A stretch of DNA of 44,747 nucleotides from Rhodanobacteraceae bacterium (GCA_004299705.1 SCQS01000053.1:1-44747), one strand, 5' to 3'; positions 1 through 11,189 are shown, numbered from the stretch's first letter. The notes: generated from the sequence alone by a model not told the origin. Program-made: numbers and translations.

Positions 1-400
1 TCTCGATTGCAACCATGCGCTTCCGGCTCGCCCGCACGATCGCCCGACACCTGTCACGATGTCCTTGCTGCGGCAAGGCGCAGCGGCGAATCCCGCATGT
101 TTAGTAACACAGTAGAACTAAAGAGTTGCATATCTATTAACCTGTTTTAGTGGTGCCGGAACACGCAACGCCGCCGCGCGCATCAACAGCAACGGGTTCC
201 CGGACTCGGTCGGCGCGCGATCGAAGAAGCATTCGCGCGCCGCAAGGCTATCACCGGGTTCCTGCAGGATGCCGCGACCGTGTTTCGGGATCATCGGATG
301 CGACGCGCGCGGCATCCAACTGGCCACGACCAGGCACGCCTGTGCCTCTGCTGCCACAAGGGGTCGGAGGCGAGGCTCCGGCTTGCGGCAGCCGAAGCCG
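1..400. other. Region without a confident gene, 3' of glyS
   Basis: No recognisable gene lies here. A 79-codon open frame on the minus strand (357 to 118) starts with ATG and has mostly G/C third positions, but it matches no family I know, and in 65-70% GC DNA such frames arise by chance. The stretch at about 105-150 is clearly richer in A/T than its surroundings and could hold a promoter. The stretch near 66-98 loosely resembles the start of the GGGCGG-type repeat at 20826. The neighbour gene is probably outside the window. Confidence 0.4.
374..399 (-). terminator. Hairpin directly after glyS stop codon
   Basis: An inverted repeat with arms of 10 bases, one mismatch and a 6-base loop begins one base beyond the glyS stop. 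It has no following T run, so it may be a weak terminator or an mRNA-stabilising hairpin rather than a classical intrinsic terminator. Confidence 0.3.
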
Positions 401-2644
401 TTACAACAGCGCGATCTCGGCGATCGCGTCGAAACGCGCCTTGATGCGCGCCAGCAAGGCTACGCGATTGGCGCGCAGGGCCGGGTCGTCGGCCATCACC
501 ATCACACCGTCGAAGAAGGTGTCGATCGGCGTCTGCAGTTGCGCAAGCCGCGCCAGCGCGCCCGCGTAATCGCGTTGCGTGGCATCACCGTCAAGACGCG
601 CGGCGTTGTCCTTGCGCGCTTCGTCCAGCGCCTGTGCAAGCGCCCGCTCCGCGGGTTCGCGCAGCAAGCCTGGATCCAGCGCGCGACGTACCGCCGCATC
701 GGCGTCGATGCCTTCCTTGCGCAGGATGTTGGCCACGCGCTTGTTGGCAGCTGCGAGTTTTTCGGCCTCGGGTTGCCGGGCGAAAGCCGCGACCGCGCGC
801 AGCCTCCGATCGAAATCGACCAGGCTGGCCGGATGCACCGCGGCCACGGCTTCGAATTGCTGCGGAGTGAAACCTTGCTCTGTGTAGTAACCGCGCAGGC
901 GGTCCAGGATGAAGGCGCGAAGATCCGCAAGCAACGCCGCTCGCCGCGCAGCGAAACTTCTCCCCTCTCCCCCCGGGAGAGGGGTCGGGGGTGAGGGTAC
1001 GGTCTTGCTCGATGCAACATCGCGCGAATCCGAACCCTCACCCGGCGTCTCGCGCCTCCCTCTCCCGGCAGAAGAGGGGAGCAGTGCCGCATCTGGAATC
1101 TGCGCCAGCGCTTCCTTCAGGAGCACATCCGTTTCCAGATCGAGCTTGCCTTCGATCAGGGTGCGCGCCACGCCCAGCGCCGCGCGTCGCAACGCGAACG
1201 GATCCTTGTTGCCGGTGGGCTTCAAGCCGACCGCGAAAATGCCAGCCAGCGTGTCCAGCTTGTCGGCCAGCGCTACGCATTGCGCCAGCGCCCCCTCGGC
1301 AATGCCGTCGCCGGCGTTGCGCGGACGATAGAACTCATCCAGCGCATTTGCGACTTCCGCAGGCTCGCCCTGCGCCGTGGCGTAATGGCGTCCCATCACG
1401 CCCTGCAACTCCGGGAACTCGCCGACCATGCGGGTCATCAGATCGCAGCGCGACAAACCCGCCGCATGCGCGACCTGCGCGGCATCGACCTCGACACCTT
1501 GCGCGAACAGGCGCTCGGCGATCATGCTGGCCAGCTCGGCCACGCGCACGGTCTTGTCCCACAGGCTGCCGAGCGCTTTCTGATACGTGACGTCGCGCAG
1601 GCCTTGTTGATACGACGCCAGCGGCGCTTTCTGATCCGCGTCGAAAAAGTATCTGGCATCGGCAAAACGCGGACGGATCACGCGCTCGTAGCCGTGACGG
1701 ATCTGCGCAGGGTCTTTCGATTCGAGGTTGGCGATGCCGATGAAGTGCTCGGTAAGCCGGCCTGCCGCATCGAACACCGGCACGAATTTCTGGTTGGCGC
1801 GCATGGTGGTGACCAGCGCCTCGTGCGGCACCGCGAGGTATTCGCGATCGAACGCACACGCGATCGCCACCGGCCATTCGTTGAGGTTGGCCAGTTCGTC
1901 CAGCAGCGCGTCGTCGAGTCGCGGCGTGGTGCCCGCCGGCGCAACCCGCGCAACTTCATCGCGAATGCGCTGGCGACGCTCGGCCGGATCGGCCAGTACC
2001 TTGGCGGCACGCAGCGCATCCACATAACCTTCGGCATCGACCAGATGCACCGGCGCCGGATGCATGAAGCGGTGCCCGCGCGATTGGCGGCCGCTCTTCA
2101 GGCCCAACCATTCGCCCACGATCACCTGGTCGCCATGCAGCATCACCAGCCAATGCACGGGGCGCACGAACGCAAAATCGTGATCGCCCCAACGCATCGG
2201 TTTCGGGATCGGCAACGCGGCAGCGGCCTCGCGTACGATTTCAGGAACCAGCTCCGTGGTCGCACGTCCCGACGTGACGCTGCGGTGCACGAAGCGCTCG
2301 CCTTTCGCATCGACCACGCGTCCAAGCCGCGCCCATTCGACACCCGACTTGTTCGCGAAACCGAGCAGCGCCTTGGTGGGTTTCCCGTCCGCATCCAGCG
2401 CGATGTTGACGTACGGACCGAGGCTCTCGCTGCGCTGTTCGGGCTGGGTGGATGCGACGCCCGGCACGCACACCGCGAGCCGCCGCGGGGTCGCGAAAAT
2501 GCGCGCGTGCACGATGTCAGCAGCGACGCCACGTTTCGACAAACCATCGCACACGCCGTGCGCGAACGCACGCGCAAGATCGTCCACCGCGTGGATGGGC
2601 AACTCTTCCACGCCGATCTCGATCAGGAGTGATTTGTCGCTCAT
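401..2644 (-). CDS. glyS: Glycyl-tRNA synthetase beta subunit, with in-frame repeat-derived insert
   Basis: This is the beta chain of the alpha2-beta2 bacterial glycyl-tRNA synthetase, which binds tRNA-Gly while the alpha chain activates glycine. The N-terminus (LLIEIGVEELP near residue 6) and the C-terminal DALR-like anticodon-binding region are typical. The protein has 747 residues, against about 690-700 usual for the family. The excess sits at about residues 521-562, between the HD-like middle region and the C-terminal domain. There the DNA (about 958-1082) is a REP-like palindromic pair rather than normal coding sequence, and the reading frame stays open through it. The translated insert is rich in Pro, Gly, Ser and Arg and is probably a disordered surface loop. 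The gene lies downstream of glyQ, separated by 144 bases of palindromic repeats. Identity is certain; an assembly artefact in the insert is unlikely but testable. Confidence 0.97.
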   Translation of the reverse strand: MSDKSLLIEIGVEELPIHAVDDLARAFAHGVCDGLSKRGVAADIVHARIFATPRRLAVCVPGVASTQPEQRSESLGPYVNIALDADGKPTKALLGFANKSGVEWARLGRVVDAKGERFVHRSVTSGRATTELVPEIVREAAAALPIPKPMRWGDHDFAFVRPVHWLVMLHGDQVIVGEWLGLKSGRQSRGHRFMHPAPVHLVDAEGYVDALRAAKVLADPAERRQRIRDEVARVAPAGTTPRLDDALLDELANLNEWPVAIACAFDREYLAVPHEALVTTMRANQKFVPVFDAAGRLTEHFIGIANLESKDPAQIRHGYERVIRPRFADARYFFDADQKAPLASYQQGLRDVTYQKALGSLWDKTVRVAELASMIAERLFAQGVEVDAAQVAHAAGLSRCDLMTRMVGEFPELQGVMGRHYATAQGEPAEVANALDEFYRPRNAGDGIAEGALAQCVALADKLDTLAGIFAVGLKPTGNKDPFALRRAALGVARTLIEGKLDLETDVLLKEALAQIPDAALLPSSAGRGRRETPGEGSDSRDVASSKTVPSPPTPLPGGEGRSFAARRAALLADLRAFILDRLRGYYTEQGFTPQQFEAVAAVHPASLVDFDRRLRAVAAFARQPEAEKLAAANKRVANILRKEGIDADAAVRRALDPGLLREPAERALAQALDEARKDNAARLDGDATQRDYAGALARLAQLQTPIDTFFDGVMVMADDPALRANRVALLARIKARFDAIAEIALL
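958..1082. repeat. REP-like inverted pair inserted in glyS
   Basis: Two half-elements in inverted orientation. The left half contains CCCCTCTCC and GGGAGAGGGG, followed by GGGTGAGGG. The right half begins CCCTCACCC and contains CCCTCTCCC and AGAGGGGAG. Together they can fold into one long hairpin or two shorter ones. Similar C-rich and G-rich hairpins normally lie between genes; here the pair lies inside glyS without breaking its frame. Confidence 0.8.
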
Positions 2645-2650
2645 CGCTCA

Positions 2651-2752
2651 CCCCCTTCCAACGGAAGGGGGTCGCCCCGAAGGGGCGGGGGGATGTCGAG
2701 CACCGCAAAGCCAAAGCCATCCCCCTCGGTCCCCCTTCCTGCGGAAGGGGGA
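2651..2752. repeat. REP-like hairpins between glyQ and glyS (CCCCCTTC family)
   Basis: Two perfect hairpins with 9-base arms CCCCCTTCC / GGAAGGGGG and 3-base loops (2651-2671 and 2731-2751) flank a smaller hairpin CGCCCC-GAA-GGGGCG (2673-2687). The same arms recur at 11202-11222 and, with small changes, at 16537-16557 and 16590-16611. The element lies between two genes of one operon, so it is transcribed and could affect the relative amounts of the two subunits. Confidence 0.8.
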
Positions 2753-2788
2753 AGACAAGCGCGACGGCCATCTGCAATGCGGATCCGC

Positions 2789-3676
2789 TCAGCCATGTGC
2801 CGCCTCCGCTTGCACTTCGCGCGGCGAAGTCCACGCCTTGGCCACCGCGTGCGCCAGTGCACGCACGCGCAGGATGTAGCGCTGGCGTTCGGTGACCGAA
2901 ATCGCGCGGCGCGCATCCAGCAGGTTGAATGCGTGGCTGGCTTTCATCACCTGTTCGTAGGCGGGCAGCGGCAGGTTCAACGCGACCAGCTTGTTGGCTT
3001 CGGCCTCGCACGCGTCGAAGCGGTGGAACATTTCGGCGGTGTCCGCGTGTTCGAAGTTGTAGGCGCTCTGCTCCACCTCGTTGCGGTGGAACACGTCGCC
3101 ATAACGCACCACGCCGTGTGGCGCGGTGGTCCACACCAAGTCATACACGCTGTCGACGTTCTGCAAATACATCGCCAGACGTTCCAGCCCGTAGGTGATC
3201 TCCGCCGTCACCGGTTTGCATTCGAGCCCGCCGGCTTGCTGGAAATAGGTGAACTGGGTGACTTCCATGCCGTTCAACCACACTTCCCAGCCAAGTCCCC
3301 ACGCACCCAGCGTGGGCGATTCCCAGTTGTCCTCGACCAGGCGCAGGTCGTGCACCAACGGGTCGATGCCGAGTTCCTTCAGCGATGCGAAATAGCGCTC
3401 CAGCACGTCGTCGGGATTCGGCTTCAGCACCACTTGGTACTGGTAATACTGCTGCAGGCGGTTGGGATTCTCGCCGTAGCGGCCGTCGGTGGGACGCCGG
3501 CACGGCTGCACGTAGGCCGCGGCCCACGGGTCGGGGCCGAGCGCGCGCAGGAAAGTCGCAGGGTGGAACGTACCCGCGCCGACCTCCAAATCCAGCGGTT
3601 GCAGCAGCACGCAACCCTGCTCCGCCCAGTAGCGATTCAGGGTCTGGATGACCTGCTGGAAAGTCGGTGCTGCCAT
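2789..3676 (-). CDS. glyQ: Glycyl-tRNA synthetase alpha subunit
   Basis: This is the catalytic chain that forms glycyl-adenylate and charges tRNA-Gly together with GlyS. The 295-residue product starts [17 protein letters not shown] and carries the class II aminoacyl-tRNA synthetase core, including the RYGENPNR stretch and the [21 protein letters not shown] region typical of GlyQ. The open frame extends upstream to 4048, but that part overlaps the divergent gspE-like gene and does not resemble GlyQ, so the ATG at 3676 is chosen. A TATACT -10-like hexamer lies on this strand at 3708-3713 without a clear -35. glyS follows after a repeat-filled gap, and the two are presumably one operon. Confidence 0.97.
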   Translation of the reverse strand: MAAPTFQQVIQTLNRYWAEQGCVLLQPLDLEVGAGTFHPATFLRALGPDPWAAAYVQPCRRPTDGRYGENPNRLQQYYQYQVVLKPNPDDVLERYFASLKELGIDPLVHDLRLVEDNWESPTLGAWGLGWEVWLNGMEVTQFTYFQQAGGLECKPVTAEITYGLERLAMYLQNVDSVYDLVWTTAPHGVVRYGDVFHRNEVEQSAYNFEHADTAEMFHRFDACEAEANKLVALNLPLPAYEQVMKASHAFNLLDARRAISVTERQRYILRVRALAHAVAKAWTSPREVQAEAAHG

Positions 3677-3707
3677 CGATGTTCCGGTGCGCGGCGCAAA
3701 GCGCGTT

Positions 3708-3713
3708 AGTATA
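3708..3713 (-). promoter_or_regulatory. Possible -10 element of glyQ
   Basis: TATACT reads toward glyQ, 32 bases before its start codon. No convincing -35 hexamer is visible at 16-18 bases, so this is a weak call. Confidence 0.3.
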
Positions 3714-3770
3714 GCCGCGAGGCCTGATCCTACGTGGGTTGCAGGCTGTTTCTCGGCAACAGGGCAAGCG

Positions 3771-5567
<1,797 letters not shown>

Positions 5568-5632
5568 GGGATCACGGCGGGCGAGCATATGCGGCGTTAT
5601 GCTGCGCGCGGCACCACGAATCCGGACCTGTC

Positions 5633-6364
5633 GTGACACACCCCTTGCTGCTGATCCAGACCGGCGAAGCGCCGGAAGCCATTCGCGCGGAATTCGGCGG
5701 CTTCGCCGATTGGTTTCGCGCAGCGATGCGGCTGGAACCCGCGCAGATGCGCATCGTGCGTGCGGATGTCGGCGAACCCTTGCCTTCGCCACGCGACGTC
5801 GCCGGCGCGGTGATCACGGGCTCGGCCGCGATGGTCACCGAACGGCTGGACTGGAGCGAACGCTGCGCCGCCTGGATCCGCGCCGCGACGGCCGCACAGA
5901 CACCCCTGTTCGGCGTTTGCTACGGGCACCAGTTGATGGCGCACGCGTTGGGTGGCCGGGTTGGCTGGTTGCCGGCCGGACGCGAAATCGGCACCGAGTC
6001 CATCACCCGTCTTTCGCCCGACGATGCTCAGGGCCTGCGCGAGCTGCCGCCCGTGTTTCCCGCACAGACGACGCATAGACAGTCGGTGCTGCAACCACCA
6101 TCCGGTGCGAAGGTGTTGGCGCGCTCTCAGCGCGACCCGCACCAGTTGCTGCGTTACGCGCCGCACGCACTGTCGACCCAATTCCATCCCGAATTCAGCG
6201 CCGCCGCGATGCGCGCGTACATCGCCGCCCGTGCCGATGTGCTGCGCGAAGAAGGCCTCGATCCCGTGGCACTCGCAGCCGGCGTCCGCGAAACCGAGGA
6301 CGCGCGCGCACTGCTGGAACGTTTTGCACACGCGGCGCTGACGCGCCAACGTGCCGCGGCCTGA
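5633..6364 (+). CDS. Class I glutamine amidotransferase (GMP synthase-like)
   Basis: A stand-alone class I amidotransferase domain of 243 residues. The nucleophile Cys96 sits in FGVCYGHQL, and His185 and Glu187 in FHPEF complete the triad. This is the arrangement of GuaA-type and gamma-glutamyl-peptide hydrolase-type domains that release ammonia or glutamate from glutamine or a gamma-glutamyl substrate. The start is read as GTG at 5633, because upstream the frame runs into the end of the ATPase gene as its shadow. There is no synthetase domain, so it is not GuaA itself. It lies 65 bases after the GspE-like gene on the same strand. The substrate is unknown. Confidence 0.85.
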   Translation: MTHPLLLIQTGEAPEAIRAEFGGFADWFRAAMRLEPAQMRIVRADVGEPLPSPRDVAGAVITGSAAMVTERLDWSERCAAWIRAATAAQTPLFGVCYGHQLMAHALGGRVGWLPAGREIGTESITRLSPDDAQGLRELPPVFPAQTTHRQSVLQPPSGAKVLARSQRDPHQLLRYAPHALSTQFHPEFSAAAMRAYIAARADVLREEGLDPVALAAGVRETEDARALLERFAHAALTRQRAAA

Positions 6365-6365
6365 T

Positions 6366-7046
6366 TCAATAACTTCTGCGCCGCAGGCGTCGTTCCACCG
6401 CGGCGCGCGAGACCAGCGCGAACAGGATGCCGAACCCGAAACCGGCCAGGTGCGCCCACCACACCACCGCGCCGAAGCCCGGACCCGCCCAGGTGAACAG
6501 CAACTGCAGCAACACCCACATCCCGATCAGCAACGCCGCGGGTACGCGGATGAACTGGAAGTACAGTCCCAGCGGCAGCACCAGGCCCAGGTGCGCACGC
6601 GGGAACAACGCGAGATAAGCGCCCAACGTCGCCGACACCGCGCCGCTGCAACCGATGATCGGGCGCAATTGCCCCGACAGGGTCCAGGCACCGACGAGAT
6701 TGGCGAAGGCGCCGCCGATCAGGAACAGGAACAGGAACCGCCGTGAGCCCAGTGCGCGTTCCGCCGGCATCCCGAAGATCACCAGGAACAGCATGTTGCC
6801 GAGCAGGTGCATCCAGTCGGCGTGCATGAACAGCGACGTGAACGGACGCAGCCACAAGCCGTCATGCAGGATGCGGCCGTGCTGGAACAGATGCGCCGGC
6901 ACCGTGCCCCAGTCGCCCAGCACCGCGTAGCGGGTGACCGGCGCCGACAGCATCAGCCACAGGTAACAGGCAACGCAGGCCACCACCAGCGTGGGCGTGA
7001 CCCAGCGCGGGTGCGGCTGCTGGCGGCTGGGGACGTCGACGAACAT
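6366..7046 (-). CDS. Rhomboid family intramembrane serine protease
   Basis: A polytopic inner-membrane protein of 226 residues with about six hydrophobic segments. It carries the rhomboid signature: catalytic Ser134 in GCSGAVSA, His199 in WWAHLAGFGFG, and the supporting HxxxxHxxxN motif (His75, His80, Asn84). Rhomboids cleave transmembrane helices of client proteins within the bilayer. The client cannot be inferred. The gene converges tail-to-tail with the amidotransferase gene, one base apart. Its 5' side carries a REP-like element (7062-7146) that separates it from the tyrS stop codon. Confidence 0.92.
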   Translation of the reverse strand: MFVDVPSRQQPHPRWVTPTLVVACVACYLWLMLSAPVTRYAVLGDWGTVPAHLFQHGRILHDGLWLRPFTSLFMHADWMHLLGNMLFLVIFGMPAERALGSRRFLFLFLIGGAFANLVGAWTLSGQLRPIIGCSGAVSATLGAYLALFPRAHLGLVLPLGLYFQFIRVPAALLIGMWVLLQLLFTWAGPGFGAVVWWAHLAGFGFGILFALVSRAAVERRLRRRSY

Positions 7047-7061
7047 TCAACTCTCTCTCTT

Positions 7062-7146
7062 CGTCATCCCCGCGCAAGCGGGGATCCAGTGACGTTGAAA
7101 CGGCGTGCCGCGAAGGCGCTGGATTCCCGCTTGCGCGGGAATGACG
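7062..7146. repeat. REP-like element, CGTCAT...ATGACG family
   Basis: Two short hairpins in inverted orientation, beginning CGTCATCCCCGC and ending GCGGGAATGACG, each with an inner palindrome. Related pairs lie at 13485-13587, 18161-18286 and 21386-21496, all bounded by the same CGTCATYCC / GGAATGACG ends. It fills the gap between tyrS and the rhomboid gene. Confidence 0.85.
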
Positions 7147-7166
7147 GCATTCCTGCGTTCGGCTCT

Positions 7167-8387
7167 TTATCCTGCGTTTACGACCCGCAGTCTCACCCGC
7201 GCGAAATTGCGTTTGCCGACCTGCAGTACGCCTTCGAACCCCGCCGCGAACACGCGCTGCGGGTCATCCGCGACCACCGCATCGATGCGCACCGCGCGTT
7301 CCTTCAACTTGCGGTTGGCCTCCGAGTTGCTGGAAGTCAGGCCCGCCGCGGTCAGCAGCGCCGGCAGCCGCAAGCCTTCGGCGGGAACGGGAATGTCGTG
7401 CAACGGCAGCGACGAGGTATCGCCTTCGCCGCGCACTACCGCATGCCAGCCGGTGATGGCTTTCTCCGCTTCGGCGGCGCCGTGGAAGCGTGCGGCCAGT
7501 TCGCGCGCAAGGCGCAACTTGGCATCGCGCGGATTCAGCTTGCCGTTGGCGACGTCGCGTTTCATCGTGGCCAACTCGTCCAGCGACACCTCGAAACTCA
7601 ATAGCTCGAACCAGCGCCACATCAAATCGTCACCGATCTTCAGGGTCTTGGTGACCATGTCGATCGCGGGCTCGTCGATGCCGATGTAGTTGCCCAGCGA
7701 CTTCGACATCTTGCTGACGCCATCGATGCCTTCCAGCAGCGGCATCGTCAACACGATCTGCGGTGGCTGGCCGAAGTGTTCCTGCAACCCGCGGCCCATC
7801 AGCAGGTTGAAGCGCTGGTCGGTGCCGCCGAGTTCGACGTCGGCCTTCAACGCCACCGAGTCATAGCCTTGCACCAGCGGATACAGGAACTCGTGGATCG
7901 CGATCGGCTGTTGCGCGGCGTAGCGCTTGGCGAAATCGTCGCGCTCCAGCATCCGCGCCACGGTGTGCTGCGCGGCCAACCGGATCATGTCCGACGCGTC
8001 CATCTTGCCGAACCATTCGGAATTGAAACGCACCTCGGTGCGTTCGCGATCCAGTACCTTGAACACCTGCGCAGCGTATGTCTCGGCGTTCGCCAGCACC
8101 TCTTCGCGTGTCAGTGGTTTGCGCGTCACGTTCTTGCCAGTCGGATCGCCGATCATCCCGGTGAAATCGCCGATCAGGAAAATCGCGGTGTGGCCGAGAT
8201 CCTGGAATTGGCGCATCTTGTTGAGCAGCACCGTGTGGCCGATGTGCAAATCCGGCGCGGTGGGATCGAAGCCCGCCTTGATGCGCAGCGGCCGCCCGAC
8301 CGCGAGCCGCGCTTCGAGTTCGTCGTCTTTCAGGACGTCGACCGCACCGCGATGGATCAGGGCAAGGGCTTGCTGGTTCGAGGACAT
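7167..8387 (-). CDS. tyrS: Tyrosyl-tRNA synthetase
   Basis: A class I aminoacyl-tRNA synthetase that charges tRNA-Tyr. In 406 residues it carries the HIGH motif at 48-51, the KMSKS motif at 226-230, the tyrosine-site stretch [11 protein letters not shown] near 184-194, and a C-terminal S4-like RNA-binding domain ([11 protein letters not shown] at the end). Length and motif sequence fit the TyrRS type common in Xanthomonadales and Pseudomonas. The ATG at 8387 opens [15 protein letters not shown] promoter-like pair at 8470-8499 faces it. It diverges from the M23 peptidase gene. Confidence 0.97.
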   Translation of the reverse strand: MSSNQQALALIHRGAVDVLKDDELEARLAVGRPLRIKAGFDPTAPDLHIGHTVLLNKMRQFQDLGHTAIFLIGDFTGMIGDPTGKNVTRKPLTREEVLANAETYAAQVFKVLDRERTEVRFNSEWFGKMDASDMIRLAAQHTVARMLERDDFAKRYAAQQPIAIHEFLYPLVQGYDSVALKADVELGGTDQRFNLLMGRGLQEHFGQPPQIVLTMPLLEGIDGVSKMSKSLGNYIGIDEPAIDMVTKTLKIGDDLMWRWFELLSFEVSLDELATMKRDVANGKLNPRDAKLRLARELAARFHGAAEAEKAITGWHAVVRGEGDTSSLPLHDIPVPAEGLRLPALLTAAGLTSSNSEANRKLKERAVRIDAVVADDPQRVFAAGFEGVLQVGKRNFARVRLRVVNAG

Positions 8388-8469
8388 CGAAGGGTTCCGA
8401 GGCTGAATGACCGCGCGGCGAACGCGAAAAACGGTGACGCATCATGTCGCGAAAGTGATGTTCGGGTTA

Positions 8470-8499
8470 ATTATCCGTTAATCGAAAAACAAGCTGCAA
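8470..8499 (-). promoter_or_regulatory. Predicted sigma-70 promoter of tyrS
   Basis: On the minus strand, TTGCAG (8494-8499), an 18-base spacer and GATAAT (8470-8475). The leader to the tyrS start is about 75 bases. It lies in an A/T-rich stretch of an otherwise G/C-rich region. Confidence 0.45.
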
Positions 8500-8518
8500 A
8501 TCTTTGTGAAACAAAGGA

Positions 8519-8547
8519 TTGACGCACGCTTCACGCGAGCCTATGGT
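8519..8547 (+). promoter_or_regulatory. Predicted sigma-70 promoter of the M23 peptidase gene
   Basis: TTGACG (8519-8524), a 17-base spacer and TATGGT (8542-8547), placed about 40 bases before the peptidase start codon and back-to-back with the tyrS promoter. Confidence 0.5.
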
Positions 8548-8588
8548 ACGGCCCATCGCGCGTCTCCGCCCGTGTTACGGACCTTTCG

Positions 8589-10046
8589 ATGGATCAACAT
8601 CTCCGTCGTGTCACCCCTCATGTTGTTCGTAGTCAGGCGATCCGTCGCAAGACCCGTCAATGTCACTCCCACTTCTACGCACGCTGTGCGCATTGGTCGT
8701 TCCATTCCGATGCGCCCGCGAGTGCGTTTCGCTGGTCGCGCGAAGGCTGGATTCTTGGCGGTGGTGCATTGTTGCTGCTGTTGTTGACGCTGTTGGGTAT
8801 TCCGTCCTGGGCCAACATCATCCATCACGACGCCGTCAAACCCGTAAGCCGCGAAACCCTGGCGCTGCGGTTGCCGCCCGCGCCGAAGGAAACCGCCCCC
8901 TCCGCGGTGCCAACCTGGAAGACGGTGGAAGTCCAACCCGGCCAGACCCTTTCGGAAATTTTCCAGGCCCAGGGTCTGAGCGGCAACGATCTCGCCGCGG
9001 TGATGGCGAGCGGCAAGAATACCGGCGCGTTGAAAACGCTGCATCCGGGCGACCAGATCGAGTTCCTGATCGGCAGCAAGGGGCAACTCGAGGGCTTCCG
9101 TTACAGCGCCGATGCTGCCACCCAGGTGACGCTGACCGCACAAGCGGACGGCAGCCTCAAGTCGCGCGTCTCCACGCTGCCGATCCAGCGCCGCGTGCAT
9201 TTCGCGCACGGCGTGGTGGAAGGCTCCTTGTTTGCGGCGGGCGAGAAGGCGGGGCTGTCCGAAACCATGGTGCTGAAGCTCGCGGACGTCTTCAAGTACG
9301 ACATCGACTTCATCAAGGACCTCAAGAAGGGCGACCGCTTCACCGTGGTCTATGACGACCTCTATCGCAACGGCAAATACTCGGGCGCCGGCAACATCCT
9401 CGCCGCCGAGTTCATCAACAACGGCCACAAGTACACCGCGTACCGCTTCAAGCAGCCCGACGGTGAAGTCGCCTACTTCAGCCAGGATGGCCGCCCGCTG
9501 CGCAAGGCACTGCTGCGCACGCCGGTGTCGTTCACCCGCATTTCCTCGACCTTCGGGATGCGCAAGGATCCGGTGCTCGGCTTCACCCGCCTGCACAAGG
9601 GCGTGGATTACGCGGCGCCGATCGGCACGCCCATCCACGCCGCCGGCGATGGCGTGATCACGGTGCGTGGTTGGGTGCATGGCTTCGGCAATTTCGTCGC
9701 GATCAAGAACACGCCGCAGTTCACCACCGAATACGGTCATATGTCGCGTTTCGCGAAGGGCTTGCACGTGGGTTCGCACGTGACCCAGGGCGAGGTGATC
9801 GGCTACGTCGGCGAAACCGGTTTCGCCACCGGCCCACACCTGCATTACCAGGTGATGGACGATGGCCGCGCCGTGAATCCGCTGACGGTGACGATGCCCA
9901 AGCCGCAGCCGTTGTCGGGCAAGCTGATGGCCGACTTCAAGGCCCAGTCGGCGCCGATGGTGGCGCGCATCCAGATGATCGACAACAACGCCCAGCGGCT
10001 GGCGCGCGTGGACAGCCACCACGCCAGTTCGGTCGCCAACGATTGA
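8589..10046 (+). CDS. M23 family peptidoglycan DD-metalloendopeptidase
   Basis: A membrane-anchored murein hydrolase of the MepM/YebA type, expected to cut peptide cross-links in the periplasm so that the sacculus can grow. Of 485 residues, about 53 form a basic cytoplasmic N-terminus, followed by one transmembrane helix at about 54-74. A LysM/OapA-like region comes next at about 111-165, then a linker domain. The LytM domain follows, with zinc ligands His336 and Asp340 (RLHKGVDYAAP), His417 and His419 (GPHLHY), and His384 nearby. All catalytic residues are present. It precedes anmK by 10 bases on the same strand, so the two are probably cotranscribed, which links murein cutting with recycling of its products. 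Confidence 0.93.
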   Translation: MDQHLRRVTPHVVRSQAIRRKTRQCHSHFYARCAHWSFHSDAPASAFRWSREGWILGGGALLLLLLTLLGIPSWANIIHHDAVKPVSRETLALRLPPAPKETAPSAVPTWKTVEVQPGQTLSEIFQAQGLSGNDLAAVMASGKNTGALKTLHPGDQIEFLIGSKGQLEGFRYSADAATQVTLTAQADGSLKSRVSTLPIQRRVHFAHGVVEGSLFAAGEKAGLSETMVLKLADVFKYDIDFIKDLKKGDRFTVVYDDLYRNGKYSGAGNILAAEFINNGHKYTAYRFKQPDGEVAYFSQDGRPLRKALLRTPVSFTRISSTFGMRKDPVLGFTRLHKGVDYAAPIGTPIHAAGDGVITVRGWVHGFGNFVAIKNTPQFTTEYGHMSRFAKGLHVGSHVTQGEVIGYVGETGFATGPHLHYQVMDDGRAVNPLTVTMPKPQPLSGKLMADFKAQSAPMVARIQMIDNNAQRLARVDSHHASSVAND

Positions 10047-10056
10047 TCGTGCCACG

Positions 10057-11178
10057 GTGGCCGACGCAGGGTTGCCGCTTTATCTCGGCCTGATTTCCGG
10101 CACCAGCGCGGACGGTATCGATGTCGCGTTGGCGCGCTTCGCGCCAAGACTGAAAGTGCTCGCCGCACACACGTTTGCCTATCCCGATGGCTTGCGCCAG
10201 CGTGTCGTGGACCTCGCGCGCAGCACCGCTTCGATCACGCTGGACGACCTGGGGCACCTCGATGTCGAAATCGGCGAATGTTTTGCCGAAGCGGCGCTGG
10301 CGCTGCTGGGTGAAGCCGGTGTCGCTGCACGCGAGGTGACCGCACTCGGCTCGCACGGTCAAACCGTATGCCACCGTCCGACCGGTCCACATCCCTTCAC
10401 CCTGCAACTCGGCGATGCCAACGTGATCGCCGAGCGCTCCGGCATCGTCACCATCGCGGATTTCCGTCGCGCCGACATGGCCGCGGGCGGGCAGGGCGCA
10501 CCGCTGCTGCCGGCGCTGCACGCAGCCGCGCTTGCCGATCCGATGACACCGCGCGCGGTCTTGAACCTCGGCGGCATCGCCAACCTGACCTTGCTGGCTC
10601 CGGGCAAGCCCGTGCTCGGCTTCGACACCGGGCCGGCCAATTGCCTGCTGGATGCGTGGGCGTTGCGCAAGCGCGGTACACCCCGCGATGAAGGCGGTGC
10701 GTGGGCACAAAGCGGCCGCACGGATGACGCGTTGCTGGCGCGTTTGCTCGACGATCCATATTTCGCAGCCCCAGCGCCGAAAAGCACCGGTCGCGAAGTC
10801 TTCAACCTCGACTGGCTGGATGCGCGCCTGCCCGGCGGGCTCGAACCCGCCAACGTGCAAGCGACGCTGCTGCAGCTGACCGCGCGCAGCATCGCCGACG
10901 CGTTGCGTACCAGTGCGCCGGAAATTCGTGAGCTGTATGCGTGCGGCGGCGGCGTGCACAATGCCGCGTTGATGGACGCGCTGCGCCGCGAACTGCCCGG
11001 CGTGAAACTCGCCACCACCGCGGCACTGGGACTCGATCCCGATTTCGTGGAGGCCGTGGGCTTCGCCTGGCTGGCGCGCGCACGCATGGAAAATCTTCCC
11101 GGCAACCTGCCGAGCGTCACCGGCGCACGCGGGCCGCGCGTGTTGGGCGGGGTCTACGCGCCAAAGGGTCATTCGTAA
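10057..11178 (+). CDS. anmK: Anhydro-N-acetylmuramic acid kinase
   Basis: This cytoplasmic enzyme opens and phosphorylates 1,6-anhydro-MurNAc with ATP to give MurNAc-6-phosphate during murein recycling. The 373-residue protein has the signature GLISGTSADGID at 11-22, the conserved GSHGQTVCHRP stretch, FDTGPANCLLD and a C-terminal CGGGVHN glycine loop. Length is standard. The start is GTG at 10057; no better in-frame codon lies downstream before the signature. It is followed by a palindromic repeat and then, convergently, the ampG-like permease that imports the same sugar. Confidence 0.96.
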   Translation: MADAGLPLYLGLISGTSADGIDVALARFAPRLKVLAAHTFAYPDGLRQRVVDLARSTASITLDDLGHLDVEIGECFAEAALALLGEAGVAAREVTALGSHGQTVCHRPTGPHPFTLQLGDANVIAERSGIVTIADFRRADMAAGGQGAPLLPALHAAALADPMTPRAVLNLGGIANLTLLAPGKPVLGFDTGPANCLLDAWALRKRGTPRDEGGAWAQSGRTDDALLARLLDDPYFAAPAPKSTGREVFNLDWLDARLPGGLEPANVQATLLQLTARSIADALRTSAPEIRELYACGGGVHNAALMDALRRELPGVKLATTAALGLDPDFVEAVGFAWLARARMENLPGNLPSVTGARGPRVLGGVYAPKGHS

Positions 11179-11189
11179 GCGCAAAAGCC

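Noticed and set aside
118-357. 79-codon minus-strand open frame after glyS
   Set aside because: Not recognised, no clear ribosome-binding site; kept only as a note in the region entry.
1280-2632. 450-codon plus-strand open frame antisense to glyS
   Set aside because: Shadow of the glyS reading frame; no start signal or homology.
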